Part shown: positions 16,909 through 25,764 of the stretch, piece by piece
Position numbering within the stretch: position 1 is the first letter of the stretch
Layout of the letters: each line of letters starts with the position of its first letter
Origin: Bacteroidetes bacterium UBA1312
Lineage (GTDB): Bacteria > Bacteroidota > Bacteroidia > Chitinophagales > Chitinophagaceae
Assembly (NCBI GenBank): GCA_002307135.1
Contig: DBTQ01000013.1
Coordinates: forward strand, 127,270-191,269
DNA length: 64,000 bases
Direction of reading: 5' to 3'
The notes under the pieces: model-generated
The model's input: the letters and a program-made list of their open reading frames with translations, nothing else
Database searches by the model: none
Told to the model about the DNA's origin: nothing
Program-made: the position numbers and the translations under genes

Positions 16909-16960
16909 ACTGTATTGGGTGCTAAAAATAGAGTTTAAAGGTAATGATATTTTTTAAAAA

Positions 16961-16968
16961 CAAAAGTA
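16961..16968 (-). promoter_or_regulatory. TACTTTTG -7 box, lipocalin-like gene
   Basis: An exact TAnnTTTG match on the minus strand, about 52 bases before the ATG, in the gap after the helicase gene. No good -33 element is seen. Confidence 0.4.
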
Positions 16969-17009
16969 AAGTTAATTATTTTTCTTGTTGCGAGCTCCTT
17001 GATTCATTA

Positions 17010-19250
17010 TTAACCTTCATCATTGAGGCGTTGATGATATACAGAAGCGGCTCTTATTTGTGCATAAGTAAAATCTGAACCAAGTGCATCTTTGATTGAT
17101 GCGGAGTTTGTATTGCCTATTTTTTGTATTGTTTTGAGTATAACAGATAGTTGTTCTTTTGATACGAATACGGATATATCAATTTCTCCTGTTCCTACAA
17201 AAGATGTAAGATGCCCCTCTATGGTACTTACTGCCATACTACGTATTTCGGCGATTTCGTTAATGCTTTTCCCTTCGTTGTATAATTCAAGACTGATGCG
17301 GTTACTGCTGCCTTTTTCTTTTTTAGGGGTGCCGGTACTATTCCCTTCTTCAGTTTCTGCTTGCTGGGCATGCATTTTTTTATCTGCGGCAATCGTTGTC
17401 AATAAGGCTCCAATATCTGTTCCTTTATTAAGACCCTGAGCTAATTTTTCAGCTTGTTCTATTTGTGTTTTTTTGCGCAATAATTGTTGTTGTATGACTT
17501 GTAAACTTTTGATGTACTTTTTTGTGCGTTGCTTTAATTTCCATGCAACGATATGTATTGACAATGCATTGTTTACTTCATCTAGTCCTTTTGTAAAATA
17601 TGCTGCAGCTGCAATTGTCCTTTCTTGCAATAGATGGTAGCCTGTATTTTCAGCTTCTTGTAATAAATGCAATACTTGTTTTTCAAATTTATTGGCTACT
17701 GTTTGCATTTGCTGTACTGCATCTAACATTTTTTTTGCGATGATGGCAGCATTTTCTTTTTCTGGTATGGTTGCTTTTGCAAAGCCTGTACAGTTTTCTT
17801 GAAATGCTTCAACTAATTTTTCAAATTCGAAGCTTTCTAGCAACGATACTCCAGCAAATGCACGCTGTTCGGCTTTAAGTATGTTATCTAAATCTGATGT
17901 AGCTGCTATTGCTCTATTTGTATAATTTACAACACGTTGGTCGGTCATTACCTGTGACGTGTTGATGCGTGAATGAAGTATCAGCCCCTCAAGTGAAGTA
18001 AGCCGGCTAAGTGCGACATATACTTGACCTGGAGCAAAAGAGGCGGCAGCATCTACTATTGCCCTTTCAAAGGTTAATCCTTGACTTTTGTGGATGGTAA
18101 TAGCCCAGGCCAGTCTAATAGGGTATTGCGAAAAAGAACCAATTTCTTCTTCCTCTATTTCATCATTCTCCTGATTATATTTATAATTGATATTACGCCA
18201 GGTTTCTTTCGCGAGTTCCAATACATCTTGCTCTCCTTCAAAACGTACCCAAATTTTATCTAATTCTATTTTGGATATTGTACCAATTTTTCCATTATAA
18301 TAACGTCGTGTTTCGCCTTTGTCATTTTTTACGAACATTATTTGGGCTCCTTCTTTGAGGAGCATGTGTTTGTCCACAGGTGCTACCTTTTCTCCAAAAT
18401 CGCCTTTAGTTACACCTTCAAAAACATGCAATCGACTATTCAGTTTTTCTAATTCTGTTTTGTTGACGATGTCTGCCTTGGCATTGTGTGAGGTAAGTAT
18501 AATATAGCGCTCGGCTTCTTTAGGGCTAAATGCAGGGTTATAGCGACGATCTAATATTTTGATGTCTTCAGCATCTGCAACATTATTGCGAATACTATTG
18601 AGGACACTTATAAATTCGGCATCTTTTTGACGATATATTTTCTTGAGCTCAATATATACGGGAGGTTCATTTTGTAATACTTGTGCATCAAAAAAGAATG
18701 GACTTTTGTAATGCGCATTTAGCAACTGCCATTCTTCTCTGCTGACTACTGGTGGTAGTTGAAACAGGTCTCCGATATACAATACTTGTACACCACCAAA
18801 TGCTATGTCATATCTCTTTCTAACATGCCGTAGTACTGTATCAATAGCGTCAAGCATATCTGCTCGAAGCATGGATACTTCGTCTATTATAAGTAGTTCC
18901 AGTGATTGGATAAGTTCTCGCTTATTATTACTGAGCCGCAGATTTTTGAGTAAGGTATGTCTGTTGGATAGTTCCATGTTTGGGGCTCCCCAACCGCTTC
19001 TGTAGTCTGCTATATATGGACCAAATGGTAACTGGAAAAAAGAGTGCATCGTTACTCCTCCGGCATTAATTGCAGCAACGCCTGTTGGTGCTACTACTGC
19101 TAATTTTTTAGAACAATTTTCTCGAATGTATTTCAAAAAAGTAGTCTTACCGGTACCGGCTTTACCAGTGAGGAAAAGTGGCTTGCCCGTTTGGTTCACA
19201 AAGTTTACAGCCAAGTCAAAATCTGGGTTGGTAAGTTCTATAGCTGACAT
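17010..19250 (-). CDS. PIF1/RecD-like SF1 helicase with C-terminal helix-turn-helix part
   Basis: 746 aa. Walker A FLTGKAGTGKTT (residues 27-38), Walker B LLIIDEVSML, GDLFQLPPV, and the late motifs AITIHKSQGLTFERAIVDA and QVYVALSRLTSLEGL form a SF1B DNA helicase core in roughly the first 430 residues. A long coiled, lysine- and glutamine-rich stretch follows, and the last 110 residues carry a helix-turn-helix segment (EGKSINEIAEIRSMAVSTIEGHL) like that of RQC/HTH_40 domains. The family unwinds 5'-tailed duplexes during DNA replication and repair; the exact role in Bacteroidota is not settled. TACCTTTA at 19256-19263, one base off the usual box, touches the start. Confidence 0.88.
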   Translation of the reverse strand: MSAIELTNPDFDLAVNFVNQTGKPLFLTGKAGTGKTTFLKYIRENCSKKLAVVAPTGVAAINAGGVTMHSFFQLPFGPYIADYRSGWGAPNMELSNRHTLLKNLRLSNNKRELIQSLELLIIDEVSMLRADMLDAIDTVLRHVRKRYDIAFGGVQVLYIGDLFQLPPVVSREEWQLLNAHYKSPFFFDAQVLQNEPPVYIELKKIYRQKDAEFISVLNSIRNNVADAEDIKILDRRYNPAFSPKEAERYIILTSHNAKADIVNKTELEKLNSRLHVFEGVTKGDFGEKVAPVDKHMLLKEGAQIMFVKNDKGETRRYYNGKIGTISKIELDKIWVRFEGEQDVLELAKETWRNINYKYNQENDEIEEEEIGSFSQYPIRLAWAITIHKSQGLTFERAIVDAAASFAPGQVYVALSRLTSLEGLILHSRINTSQVMTDQRVVNYTNRAIAATSDLDNILKAEQRAFAGVSLLESFEFEKLVEAFQENCTGFAKATIPEKENAAIIAKKMLDAVQQMQTVANKFEKQVLHLLQEAENTGYHLLQERTIAAAAYFTKGLDEVNNALSIHIVAWKLKQRTKKYIKSLQVIQQQLLRKKTQIEQAEKLAQGLNKGTDIGALLTTIAADKKMHAQQAETEEGNSTGTPKKEKGSSNRISLELYNEGKSINEIAEIRSMAVSTIEGHLTSFVGTGEIDISVFVSKEQLSVILKTIQKIGNTNSASIKDALGSDFTYAQIRAASVYHQRLNDEG

Positions 19251-19373
19251 GGGCGTAAAGGTAAGAGAAATAGATAATTAGATAATTGATTGACTAGATA
19301 ATACCCATTTTATTGGGGTAATAGCATTGAGGATAACCATAGATATTATACGAAATACATAAGGAACATAATA

Positions 19374-19409
19374 AATAAAGCCACAACTAATAATTGTTGT
19401 GGCTTTATT
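19374..19409 (-). terminator. Hairpin after the trigger factor gene
   Basis: A 14-bp perfect stem AATAAAGCCACAAC/GTTGTGGCTTTATT with an 8-base loop, 21 bases beyond the tig stop in the minus direction. The tail is AT-rich but not a clean U-run. Confidence 0.75.
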
Positions 19410-19430
19410 ACAGTATTTTATTTGCAATTT

Positions 19431-20822
19431 TTAATGCGCATGATGATGATGGTGGTGATGCGCTGCATGTGGATCTTGCAATTTGAAGAAATTCTCTTCT
19501 GAAATTGATTGTTCGGTTACATTGAATTTTTCTTGAAGGAATTGGAACAAACGATCGAACATGATACGTTGGTATGTTTCGTTTAACGTTTTTTCGTCTT
19601 TTGCAATTTTTTGCATATATCCTTCCATCCAAGGTGCTTCCTCTCCCGCAGCTATGCCGAAATAGGCTAATACGCGTGCTTTGATATCTGCATTTACTTC
19701 ATCTAGGCTTACGTTGATTTTGTTTTCCACAATCAATTTGTCCGAAATTAGTGTCCAACGTAATTGATGTTCGAAGCTCGGAAATTCTTTTTCTACTTCT
19801 GCGTCTGTTTTTAGTTTTTCTTGACCTTCTTTAAGCCAGCGTTTCAAGAATGTTACAGGTATTTCAAATGGCGTTTCATGAACTAATGTTTCGTAGATTT
19901 CGTTGTTCGCACGTTCATGTGTGATTCTGCCATATTCGCGGCCCAGCTCTACACTGATTAGATTTTTGAATGTAGCTTCGTCTTTAACATCTGCGCCTTG
20001 AAATACTTGTGCAAATAGTGTTTCATTAAGTTCTGCAGGGATTAACAGAGCTACTTTTGTAATAGTTAATTTGAAATAATAATCAGCAGCTGAAACATCT
20101 TTTTTTAGTGGATCTTTCAAAAAGTTTGCTAACTCATCGTCGTTACAGATGTCAATTGGTCGGATAACAAGATGATCTCCTGCTTTTTTACCCATTAGCA
20201 TTTCTTGAAGTTGAGCAGGATATTTTTCAATCATTGCAGTATCTTCAATTTTTTCAGTCCCTTCTACTATATGACCTTCATTATTGCAAAGTTCAAAAGT
20301 GCAGTAAATGATGTCGTCTTTTTTCTCTATAGTGTCTTTATCTTCAGGCTGCCCGTAACGTAGTGCGATTCGGGCAACTTCGTCGTCCACCATTTTGTCA
20401 GAAACCTCAATGCTGTATTTTGTAATTGTTTTATTGCCGTTGAGTGCAGGGATGTCAAATGTTGGCTTTACTCCTATTTCAAATGAGAAGTCCACATCAA
20501 CAGGTGCATCCATATTCAATTGAACGGGAGCTTCGCTTGCCATCAACATTGGTTTGGCGAAGATTGCTAATTTTTCTTCACGCAAATAATCTTCCAATTT
20601 AGAGCTGGCGCTACGGATGATTTCTTCATTAAAAACCGATTGCCCATACATTTTTTTTACCATTCCAGCAGGTACCATTCCTTTGCGGAAGCCAGGTACA
20701 TTTGCATTCTTTGCATAGTTTCTCAATGCCTTTTCAAACGAAGGCATGAAATCTTCTTTGCTTACTTTTACATTTATTTTTTCGTGTAATGTTCCGATAC
20801 TTTCACGTGTTACAGTGGCCAT
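19431..20822 (-). CDS. tig: Trigger factor with polyhistidine C-terminus
   Basis: 463 aa from the ATG at 20822 (MATVTRESIG); an upstream in-frame start would add a lysine-rich leader and is not preferred. The ribosome-docking loop reads PGFRKGMVP, close to the usual GFRxGKxP. Middle and C-terminal regions follow the helical chaperone architecture, with a poorly conserved isomerase domain as usual in this phylum. Trigger factor binds nascent chains at the ribosome exit tunnel. The C-terminus is DPHAAHHHHHHHAH, nine His in fourteen residues, which could bind Ni, Zn or Co. The DNA uses both CAT and CAC codons and lies in normal chromosomal context, so it is not a cloning tag. Confidence 0.9.
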   Translation of the reverse strand: MATVTRESIGTLHEKINVKVSKEDFMPSFEKALRNYAKNANVPGFRKGMVPAGMVKKMYGQSVFNEEIIRSASSKLEDYLREEKLAIFAKPMLMASEAPVQLNMDAPVDVDFSFEIGVKPTFDIPALNGNKTITKYSIEVSDKMVDDEVARIALRYGQPEDKDTIEKKDDIIYCTFELCNNEGHIVEGTEKIEDTAMIEKYPAQLQEMLMGKKAGDHLVIRPIDICNDDELANFLKDPLKKDVSAADYYFKLTITKVALLIPAELNETLFAQVFQGADVKDEATFKNLISVELGREYGRITHERANNEIYETLVHETPFEIPVTFLKRWLKEGQEKLKTDAEVEKEFPSFEHQLRWTLISDKLIVENKINVSLDEVNADIKARVLAYFGIAAGEEAPWMEGYMQKIAKDEKTLNETYQRIMFDRLFQFLQEKFNVTEQSISEENFFKLQDPHAAHHHHHHHAH

Positions 20823-21041
20823 TCGTTTTTTTTTTGTTTTTAAATTTAAAATGAGTTGCTGTGCTTTTGCCAACAATCTGGGTTTAAAAATTGAGCGGCG
20901 AAGTTAATTAATTGATACGCTTTCTGATCAAATATTTTTACTTTTTAGTATTATATTGGTTGTACTTATTGAAATACAAATAAATACACTTGTTTGAATG
21001 TGTTGTTGCTGCGGAATATTTAACGAAATTTGATCGGTCAA

Positions 21042-21488
21042 ATGGATTTGAGAACACTTATATATAGATATTGTAATTATCAAGAACGATGCCAAAAAGA
21101 GGTTCGTAATAAATTATATGATAATGGTGCTAATAGTGAAGATGTAGGACAATTAATGGCTGAATTAATTGACTCGGGGCTAATTAATGAAGAGCGTTAT
21201 GCTCAAAATTTTGCTCGCGGAAAATTCAGAATAAAGCTTTGGGGGAAAATTAAAATTGTTTATGAACTCAAACAAGATCAGATTTCGGAATACTGCATTA
21301 AAAAGGCACTTAAAGAGATAGATGAAACAGAGTATTGGGACACTTTGAGGAAATTGTGTGAGCGAAAGTTATTGGAACTCAAAGGAGAAAAGAATGAGTT
21401 TGTCCTAAAATCAAAGCTCTATCGATACCTTATACAGAAAGGTTACGAATCGACTTTGGTACAGGAGGTAATTAATGAATTAATTTAG
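21042..21488 (+). CDS. recX: RecX-family regulatory protein
   Basis: 148 aa from ATG 21042 (an in-frame TTG lies 12 bases earlier). It shows the three-helix repeats of RecX: YRYCNYQERCQKEVRNKLYDNG, LIDSGLINEERYAQNFARGKFRIKLWGKIKI and a C-terminal YLIQKGYESTLVQEVI. RecX binds RecA filaments and limits recombination. recA is not adjacent. The apaG gene follows 49 bases downstream with its own candidate promoter. Sequence identity to well-studied RecX is low but the pattern is clear. Confidence 0.85.
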   Translation: MDLRTLIYRYCNYQERCQKEVRNKLYDNGANSEDVGQLMAELIDSGLINEERYAQNFARGKFRIKLWGKIKIVYELKQDQISEYCIKKALKEIDETEYWDTLRKLCERKLLELKGEKNEFVLKSKLYRYLIQKGYESTLVQEVINELI

Positions 21489-21490
21489 CG

Positions 21491-21520
21491 TTTTGGCTTT
21501 CAAATTTATCCTTACATTTA
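21491..21520 (+). promoter_or_regulatory. Candidate apaG promoter
   Basis: TTTTG at 21491-21495, 17 bases, then TACATTTA at 21513-21520 (one mismatch to TAnnTTTG). The leader to ATG 21538 would be only 10-15 nt. Confidence 0.45.
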
Positions 21521-21537
21521 CAAAAATGCTTAATGAT

Positions 21538-21924
21538 ATGGTACAAAAAGTAACGAACGATGTGAATGTGGTGGTAGAGACTTTTTATCAATCTGCTCAA
21601 AGCAAACCGCTAGCTTCTGAATATTTGTTTGCTTATCGTATTACGATTGAAAACTTGGGATCTGTACCTGTAAAATTGCGGCGGCGTCATTGGTTTATAG
21701 TGGATAGCAATGGGGAGTATAGAGAGGTGGAGGGAGAAGGTGTAGTTGGCCAGCAGCCTACTATAGAGCCTGGAGATAATTATCAATACGTATCATCCTG
21801 CAACCTAAGTAGTGACATGGGTAAAATGTATGGTTCTTATACTATGGAAGATTTATTTACGCAAAAATTGATAACGGTTAGTATTCCTGAATTTCAACTA
21901 ATTGCTCCATTTAAAAATAATTAA
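21538..21924 (+). CDS. apaG: ApaG domain protein
   Basis: 128 aa starting at ATG 21538 (MVQKVTNDVNVVVETFYQ), the usual ApaG start; the frame is open upstream but that part is not conserved. The fibronectin-like fold has FAYRITIENLG, RRRHWFIVDSNGE, VVGQQPTIEPGDNYQY and GSYTMEDLF. ApaG is named for a link to divalent cation resistance and Ap4A metabolism, but its biochemical role is unresolved. No apaH or ksgA is adjacent. Convergent with ybeY, with 37 bases between stops and no hairpin. Confidence 0.92.
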   Translation: MVQKVTNDVNVVVETFYQSAQSKPLASEYLFAYRITIENLGSVPVKLRRRHWFIVDSNGEYREVEGEGVVGQQPTIEPGDNYQYVSSCNLSSDMGKMYGSYTMEDLFTQKLITVSIPEFQLIAPFKNN

Positions 21925-21961
21925 TAACACGCTTTAGCAACTAGGTTCTATATAATTTGAT

Positions 21962-22393
21962 TTATACTCCTAAATAATTGACCAAACAGGCATTTTCTTG
22001 TTTGGTCATTTCTTTTTTATCGGCCGGTTTCTTGTCTTTGAAGCCGCATAAATGTAGCGCTCCATGAAATATGACTCTATGTAGTTCATGTTCGAAGGAT
22101 GTATTGAATTTACTTGCATTTTCTTTTACTCGGTCGGCACTTATATAAATTTCACCAATCAATTCTTGTTCAGATTCGCTGAGATCGAATGTAATAATAT
22201 CAGTAAATGTATCATGATTCAGGAATTGTTGATTGATGCTTAATAAATGTTCATCATCACAGAAAATGTAATTCAAGCTGACTTTGTTGATTCCCTCTAA
22301 GTGCAAGTGTACTAAAGCATCTAAATAACCGGATAATTTTCTTTTGTCTTTGAGTTTTACTACAGTATTGTGTTGGTGAAAATGTGCAGGCAT
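21962..22393 (-). CDS. ybeY: Endoribonuclease YbeY (rRNA maturation factor)
   Basis: 143 aa. The metalloprotein core reads LNYIFCDDEHLLSINQQFL, FTDIITFDL, GEIYIS and FHGALHLCGFKDK. YbeY processes 16S rRNA 3' ends and takes part in ribosome quality control. The zinc site in E. coli is HGxLHxxGYDH; here the first two His are kept but the third ligand position is Asp (GFKDK), a form I believe is common in Bacteroidota. Length is normal. It is divergent from feoA with about 90 bases between starts. Confidence 0.93.
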   Translation of the reverse strand: MPAHFHQHNTVVKLKDKRKLSGYLDALVHLHLEGINKVSLNYIFCDDEHLLSINQQFLNHDTFTDIITFDLSESEQELIGEIYISADRVKENASKFNTSFEHELHRVIFHGALHLCGFKDKKPADKKEMTKQENACLVNYLGV

Positions 22394-22441
22394 CGTTTCT
22401 TGTTTTTGAAAAATGAAGGTAAAAGTAAATTGAATCTTCTA

Positions 22442-22449
22442 TAACTTTG
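22442..22449 (+). promoter_or_regulatory. TAACTTTG -7 box of feoA
   Basis: An exact TAnnTTTG match. With initiation a few bases downstream, the in-frame TTG/ATG at 22452-22457 would be at or inside the transcript start, which supports the ATG at 22485. Confidence 0.55.
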
Positions 22450-22484
22450 CTTTGATGTTAGAAAGTATCAATGAGGGTAAAGTT

Positions 22485-22706
22485 ATGCGACTTTCACAAT
22501 TGCCAACAGGAAGTCGGGCTTTAATAAAAGAGCATGAAGAGGGCGATTTTCGATTAACACTTATGGAAATGGGTTGTATCCCTGGAGAGCCTGTATGGAT
22601 AGAAATGATTGCTCCACTTGGAGATCCTATGGCCATAAAGATTGCTGGGTATCACTTAAGTATTCGTAAAGAGGATGCTGAAAAAATATTTGTACAATTA
22701 GTTTAA
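22485..22706 (+). CDS. feoA: FeoA domain protein
   Basis: 73 aa from ATG 22485 (MRLSQLPTGSRALI), which matches the normal FeoA start; the longer open frame from 22452 adds a non-conserved 11 residues. SH3-like domain with LMEMGCIPGEPV and GDPMAIKIAGYHLSIR. FeoA is a small cytoplasmic partner of the FeoB ferrous iron transporter. No feoB follows: the next gene is convergent and its stop codon overlaps the feoA stop. It either works with a distant FeoB or in another role. Confidence 0.85.
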   Translation: MRLSQLPTGSRALIKEHEEGDFRLTLMEMGCIPGEPVWIEMIAPLGDPMAIKIAGYHLSIRKEDAEKIFVQLV

Positions 22707-23203
22707 TTTTTTAGTTGAAATTGGTCTGCTATCAAGTTCAGATTGGCTTTGTATTTTTGTTCGTCGTTGTCTAATATTTGCGACATCATTACAAAAGAAT
22801 GATTGGCTTCGCTGTGAATGAAAATTATAAATTGGCCTTCCATTAACCCCATGATATTCCCTTTTATTCTGGCACCCTTTCCTTTGTACTTCCCCCAAGT
22901 ATCAAATGAGGTAACTGTAGCATTAGTAATGGTTTGGTTCAAATGCTGATCAATTTTTGCTTTTAATAATTCCACTTCTTTTACTGGATAGTCAATAATA
23001 TCGAAAGAAATAAAGGCATCGGCTTCTTGCGAATTAATAGTAAAGCTGTGTTCTTTGTCAAAATCGCTTTCTAGGCTATCTACATACCAGTCTCCATAAT
23101 ACTTTAAAGAGTAATTTTTGCTAGATAAATCTTTAACGATCCGACTACTGCTATTACAGGAAGCTAGCAGGATGATATAAAATATGATAAGCAGTTTGTT
23201 CAT
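22703..23203 (-). CDS. Small lipoprotein, unknown function
   Basis: 166 aa with lipobox (LASC, Cys16). The mature part starts NYSLKYYGDWYVDS, followed by a beta-rich region (SFTINSQEADAFISFDIIDY) and a C-terminal helix (NDEQKYKANLNLIADQFQL). Features of this kind occur in PsbP-like/DUF1795 domains, where a mixed sheet packs against helices, but I cannot assign a family firmly. It shares no operon with feoA: the genes are convergent and their stop codons overlap by 3 bases. The aldehyde dehydrogenase gene ends 58 bases upstream of its start. Confidence 0.75.
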   Translation of the reverse strand: MNKLLIIFYIILLASCNSSSRIVKDLSSKNYSLKYYGDWYVDSLESDFDKEHSFTINSQEADAFISFDIIDYPVKEVELLKAKIDQHLNQTITNATVTSFDTWGKYKGKGARIKGNIMGLMEGQFIIFIHSEANHSFVMMSQILDNDEQKYKANLNLIADQFQLKN

Positions 23204-23260
23204 GAAAAATTATTTAATCATTATTGAGCACACGTTATCATCTGATACTGGACTCCCTAT

Positions 23261-24718
23261 TTACAATTCTATGCAAACATTTTTTTGTTCTGTGAAAAAT
23301 TTCAAAGCTTCCCAGCCGCCTTCCCGACCAACACCTGAATTTTTGAAACCTCCGAATGGAGTACGCAAATCACGAAGCAACCAACAGTTTACCCAAATAA
23401 TGCCACTGTGCACCATAGAGGCCATTTTCTGAGCTCTGCTGATGTCTTGTGTCCAAATGGTAGCTGCAAGTCCGTAATCGCTCGTGTTGGCTAATTGTAG
23501 CGCTTCTTCGTCAGTTTTGAATGATTGCAGCGTTACTACAGGGCCAAATATTTCTTCCATATTAGTGCGGCAATCAGCACCGAGGCCTTCAATAATAGTA
23601 GGTTCTATAAAATAACCATTTATACAGCGTCCTTCTGGTTTAATAGAATTGCCACCCAGCAATATTTTACCACCTTCCTGTTGTGCCAGTGCAATGCAGC
23701 TCATTACCTTGTCAAAATGTAATTTGCTGACAATAGCACCTTGTTTGCTATTGGTATCGAGCGGATCGCCCACGGTAAGTTCTTTGACCCGAGCGATGAA
23801 TTCTGTTTTGAATTTTTCATAAACAGCTTCATGTATGAGAATTCTGCTGCCGCAGAGACAAATTTGACCTTGATTTGCAAAAGAGGATTGTACAGTTGTG
23901 CGCATCATTTTCTCCCAATTGCAGTCGTCGAAGATAATGTTTGGGTTTTTACCGCCAAGTTCGAGCGATATTTTTTTGAACATTGGCGCGGCTATTGCCG
24001 CAATGTCCTTGCCTGCGCGAGTACTTCCGGTAAAAGAGATTGCTTTTATGTCGGGGTGTTTCACTATTTCGCTGCCACAATTTGGACCATTACCGTGTAT
24101 AATATTCAAGACACCGGCAGGTAATCCGGCTTTTTGACATATAACACTGAGCAAATAAGCGGTCATTGGGGTTACCTCACTTGGTTTGGCAACAACACAG
24201 TTGCCTGCTGCCAATGCAGGTACTATTTTCCATGTAAAAAGATATAAAGGTAAATTCCAAGGAGAGATACAGCCTACCACACCAATTGGTTTGCGTAAGG
24301 TGTAGTTTATTGCTTTCTCACCCATACTATGGCTTTCGCTTGCAAAGTGCATAAGCCCTGTTGCAAAGAATCGAAAATTTTCCGAAGCCCTTGGTATATC
24401 TACTCTTTTGCTTAGCCACAGTGGCTTACCATTGTCATTTGTTTCGGCGAGTGCAAAAGCGTCTATATTTTCTTCTATTAGTTCTGCAATACGGTTCAAC
24501 ACTCTGAATCGTTGTTCAGGTGTTGATTCACTCCAGTTTGGGAATGCCGCTTTGGCAGCAGATACGGCTCGTTCGATGTCTGGAAGTGTACTGTTGGGGA
24601 TTTGCCCATATACTTCACCTGTTGCAGGATTAATATTGTCGAGGTACTGATTGTTTTGAGGAACAGAAAATGCTCCGTCTATATAATTGAGTATTTGGTA
24701 TGGTATTTCAAGATTCAT
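23261..24718 (-). CDS. Aldehyde dehydrogenase, 2-aminomuconic/2-hydroxymuconic semialdehyde type (ALDH8-like)
   Basis: 485 aa NAD-dependent aldehyde dehydrogenase. Cofactor region SPWNLPLYLFTWK, oxyanion Asn155, general base Glu253 in SLELGGKNP and nucleophile Cys287 in NQGQICLCGSR are all present. The QICLCGSR box and the C-terminal VNCWLLRDLRTPFGG are typical of the ALDH8A1/aminomuconic semialdehyde dehydrogenase branch, which acts late in kynurenine (tryptophan) or catechol meta-cleavage breakdown. No other kynurenine-pathway gene is in the window, so the pathway role is inferred from subfamily motifs only. It appears monocistronic. Confidence 0.87.
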   Translation of the reverse strand: MNLEIPYQILNYIDGAFSVPQNNQYLDNINPATGEVYGQIPNSTLPDIERAVSAAKAAFPNWSESTPEQRFRVLNRIAELIEENIDAFALAETNDNGKPLWLSKRVDIPRASENFRFFATGLMHFASESHSMGEKAINYTLRKPIGVVGCISPWNLPLYLFTWKIVPALAAGNCVVAKPSEVTPMTAYLLSVICQKAGLPAGVLNIIHGNGPNCGSEIVKHPDIKAISFTGSTRAGKDIAAIAAPMFKKISLELGGKNPNIIFDDCNWEKMMRTTVQSSFANQGQICLCGSRILIHEAVYEKFKTEFIARVKELTVGDPLDTNSKQGAIVSKLHFDKVMSCIALAQQEGGKILLGGNSIKPEGRCINGYFIEPTIIEGLGADCRTNMEEIFGPVVTLQSFKTDEEALQLANTSDYGLAATIWTQDISRAQKMASMVHSGIIWVNCWLLRDLRTPFGGFKNSGVGREGGWEALKFFTEQKNVCIEL

Positions 24719-24972
24719 GGCGTAAAATTAAGAAAAATACAATAGCGAAAATGTTGGGTATGGCGTGATTAAAAGCCATAGCTTTGCATTGTGGTAAGAA
24801 TAAATAGAGATATTTAAGTGTGTGAAGATAATTTTTTGTGTTTTTGTGCGTTTATGATTTTAGTACATGATCCGCGAAATACGGAATGGATATAGACTCA
24901 AGATTGCTATTGATTTTGAATCATATTTTAGTTGTTAATAATACAGGATAAACAGTTTTAATTCACTTATTC

Positions 24973-25764
24973 ATGAATAAAATACTTAGTAGCATTCTTA
25001 TTTTCTTTGCATTGTTTTTGTTGAGTGCCTGCAAAAAAATAATCAATATAGATTTAAACAATGCAAGCCCCAAGGTAGTAATAGATGGGTATATTACAGA
25101 TCAATCAGGACCCTATACCGTAAGCCTTAGCAATACGGTTGATTTTAGTGCTGATGTTTATTTTTCGCCCGTTACAGGTGCGCTTGTTTTTATTACAGAT
25201 AATAATGCAGGTTATACTGATACTTTGAAAGAGAGTGCTCCTGGTATTTATAAAACACAAAGTATTGCTGGAGTTATTGGTCACAGTTACAAGCTATCTG
25301 TAAAGGTTCAGAATAATTGGTACTATGCCAACAGTACAATGCCTGCTTTAGTACCATTTGATAGTTTGTATTTACAGAAGTTTTCTTTCTTTGGTAATAC
25401 ACTTAATCAATTTATCCCTGTTTTTACAGATCCTATTGGTCAAAAAAACTATTATCAATTCACGGTGCAAGTTGGGGATAGTCTGCAAAATGACATTAAT
25501 GCTTGGGACGATAATCTGACAGATGGGAAAGTTAATTCGAGGCCTATTAATGTAAATGGTAGTACTGATTTGTTTAAAGGCAATGACACTTGTATTGTTG
25601 AAATGCGTTGTATAGACAAAAGTACTTTTGATTATTTTAATACACTTCCAAATGCAAATGGCGGCGCTTCAACTCCTGCGAATCCGACAAGTAATGTTAC
25701 CGGAGGTGCTTTGGGTTATTTCTCTGCTTACACTGTTCGAAGGAAAACTATTATTGTCCAATAA
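24973..25764 (+). CDS. DUF4249-like lipoprotein
   Basis: 263 aa with lipobox (LLSAC, Cys20), then KKIINIDLNNASPKVVIDGYI, the hallmark start of DUF4249 proteins. The first domain is a beta-sandwich (GPYTVSLSNT, VFITDNNAGYTDTL, GIYKTQ, GHSYKLSV), and the second has QFTVQVGDS and the terminal RRKTIIV. These lipoproteins are often encoded next to a TonB-dependent receptor with a carboxypeptidase-like domain and may help its uptake function; none is next to this one. The 254 bases upstream show no gene or convincing promoter box. Its 3' end overlaps the convergent GSCFA gene by 14 bases. Confidence 0.78.
   Translation: MNKILSSILIFFALFLLSACKKIINIDLNNASPKVVIDGYITDQSGPYTVSLSNTVDFSADVYFSPVTGALVFITDNNAGYTDTLKESAPGIYKTQSIAGVIGHSYKLSVKVQNNWYYANSTMPALVPFDSLYLQKFSFFGNTLNQFIPVFTDPIGQKNYYQFTVQVGDSLQNDINAWDDNLTDGKVNSRPINVNGSTDLFKGNDTCIVEMRCIDKSTFDYFNTLPNANGGASTPANPTSNVTGGALGYFSAYTVRRKTIIVQ

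Noticed and set aside
19431..19480. Polyhistidine codons as a sign of vector or expression-tag contamination
   Set aside because: Stretch is interrupted by Ala, uses mixed His codons, is followed by a native stop and terminator, and lies in an ordinary chromosomal gene neighbourhood.
20823..20876. 18-residue extension of trigger factor
   Set aside because: It is lysine-rich and not conserved; MATVTRESIG at 20822 is the usual type of start.
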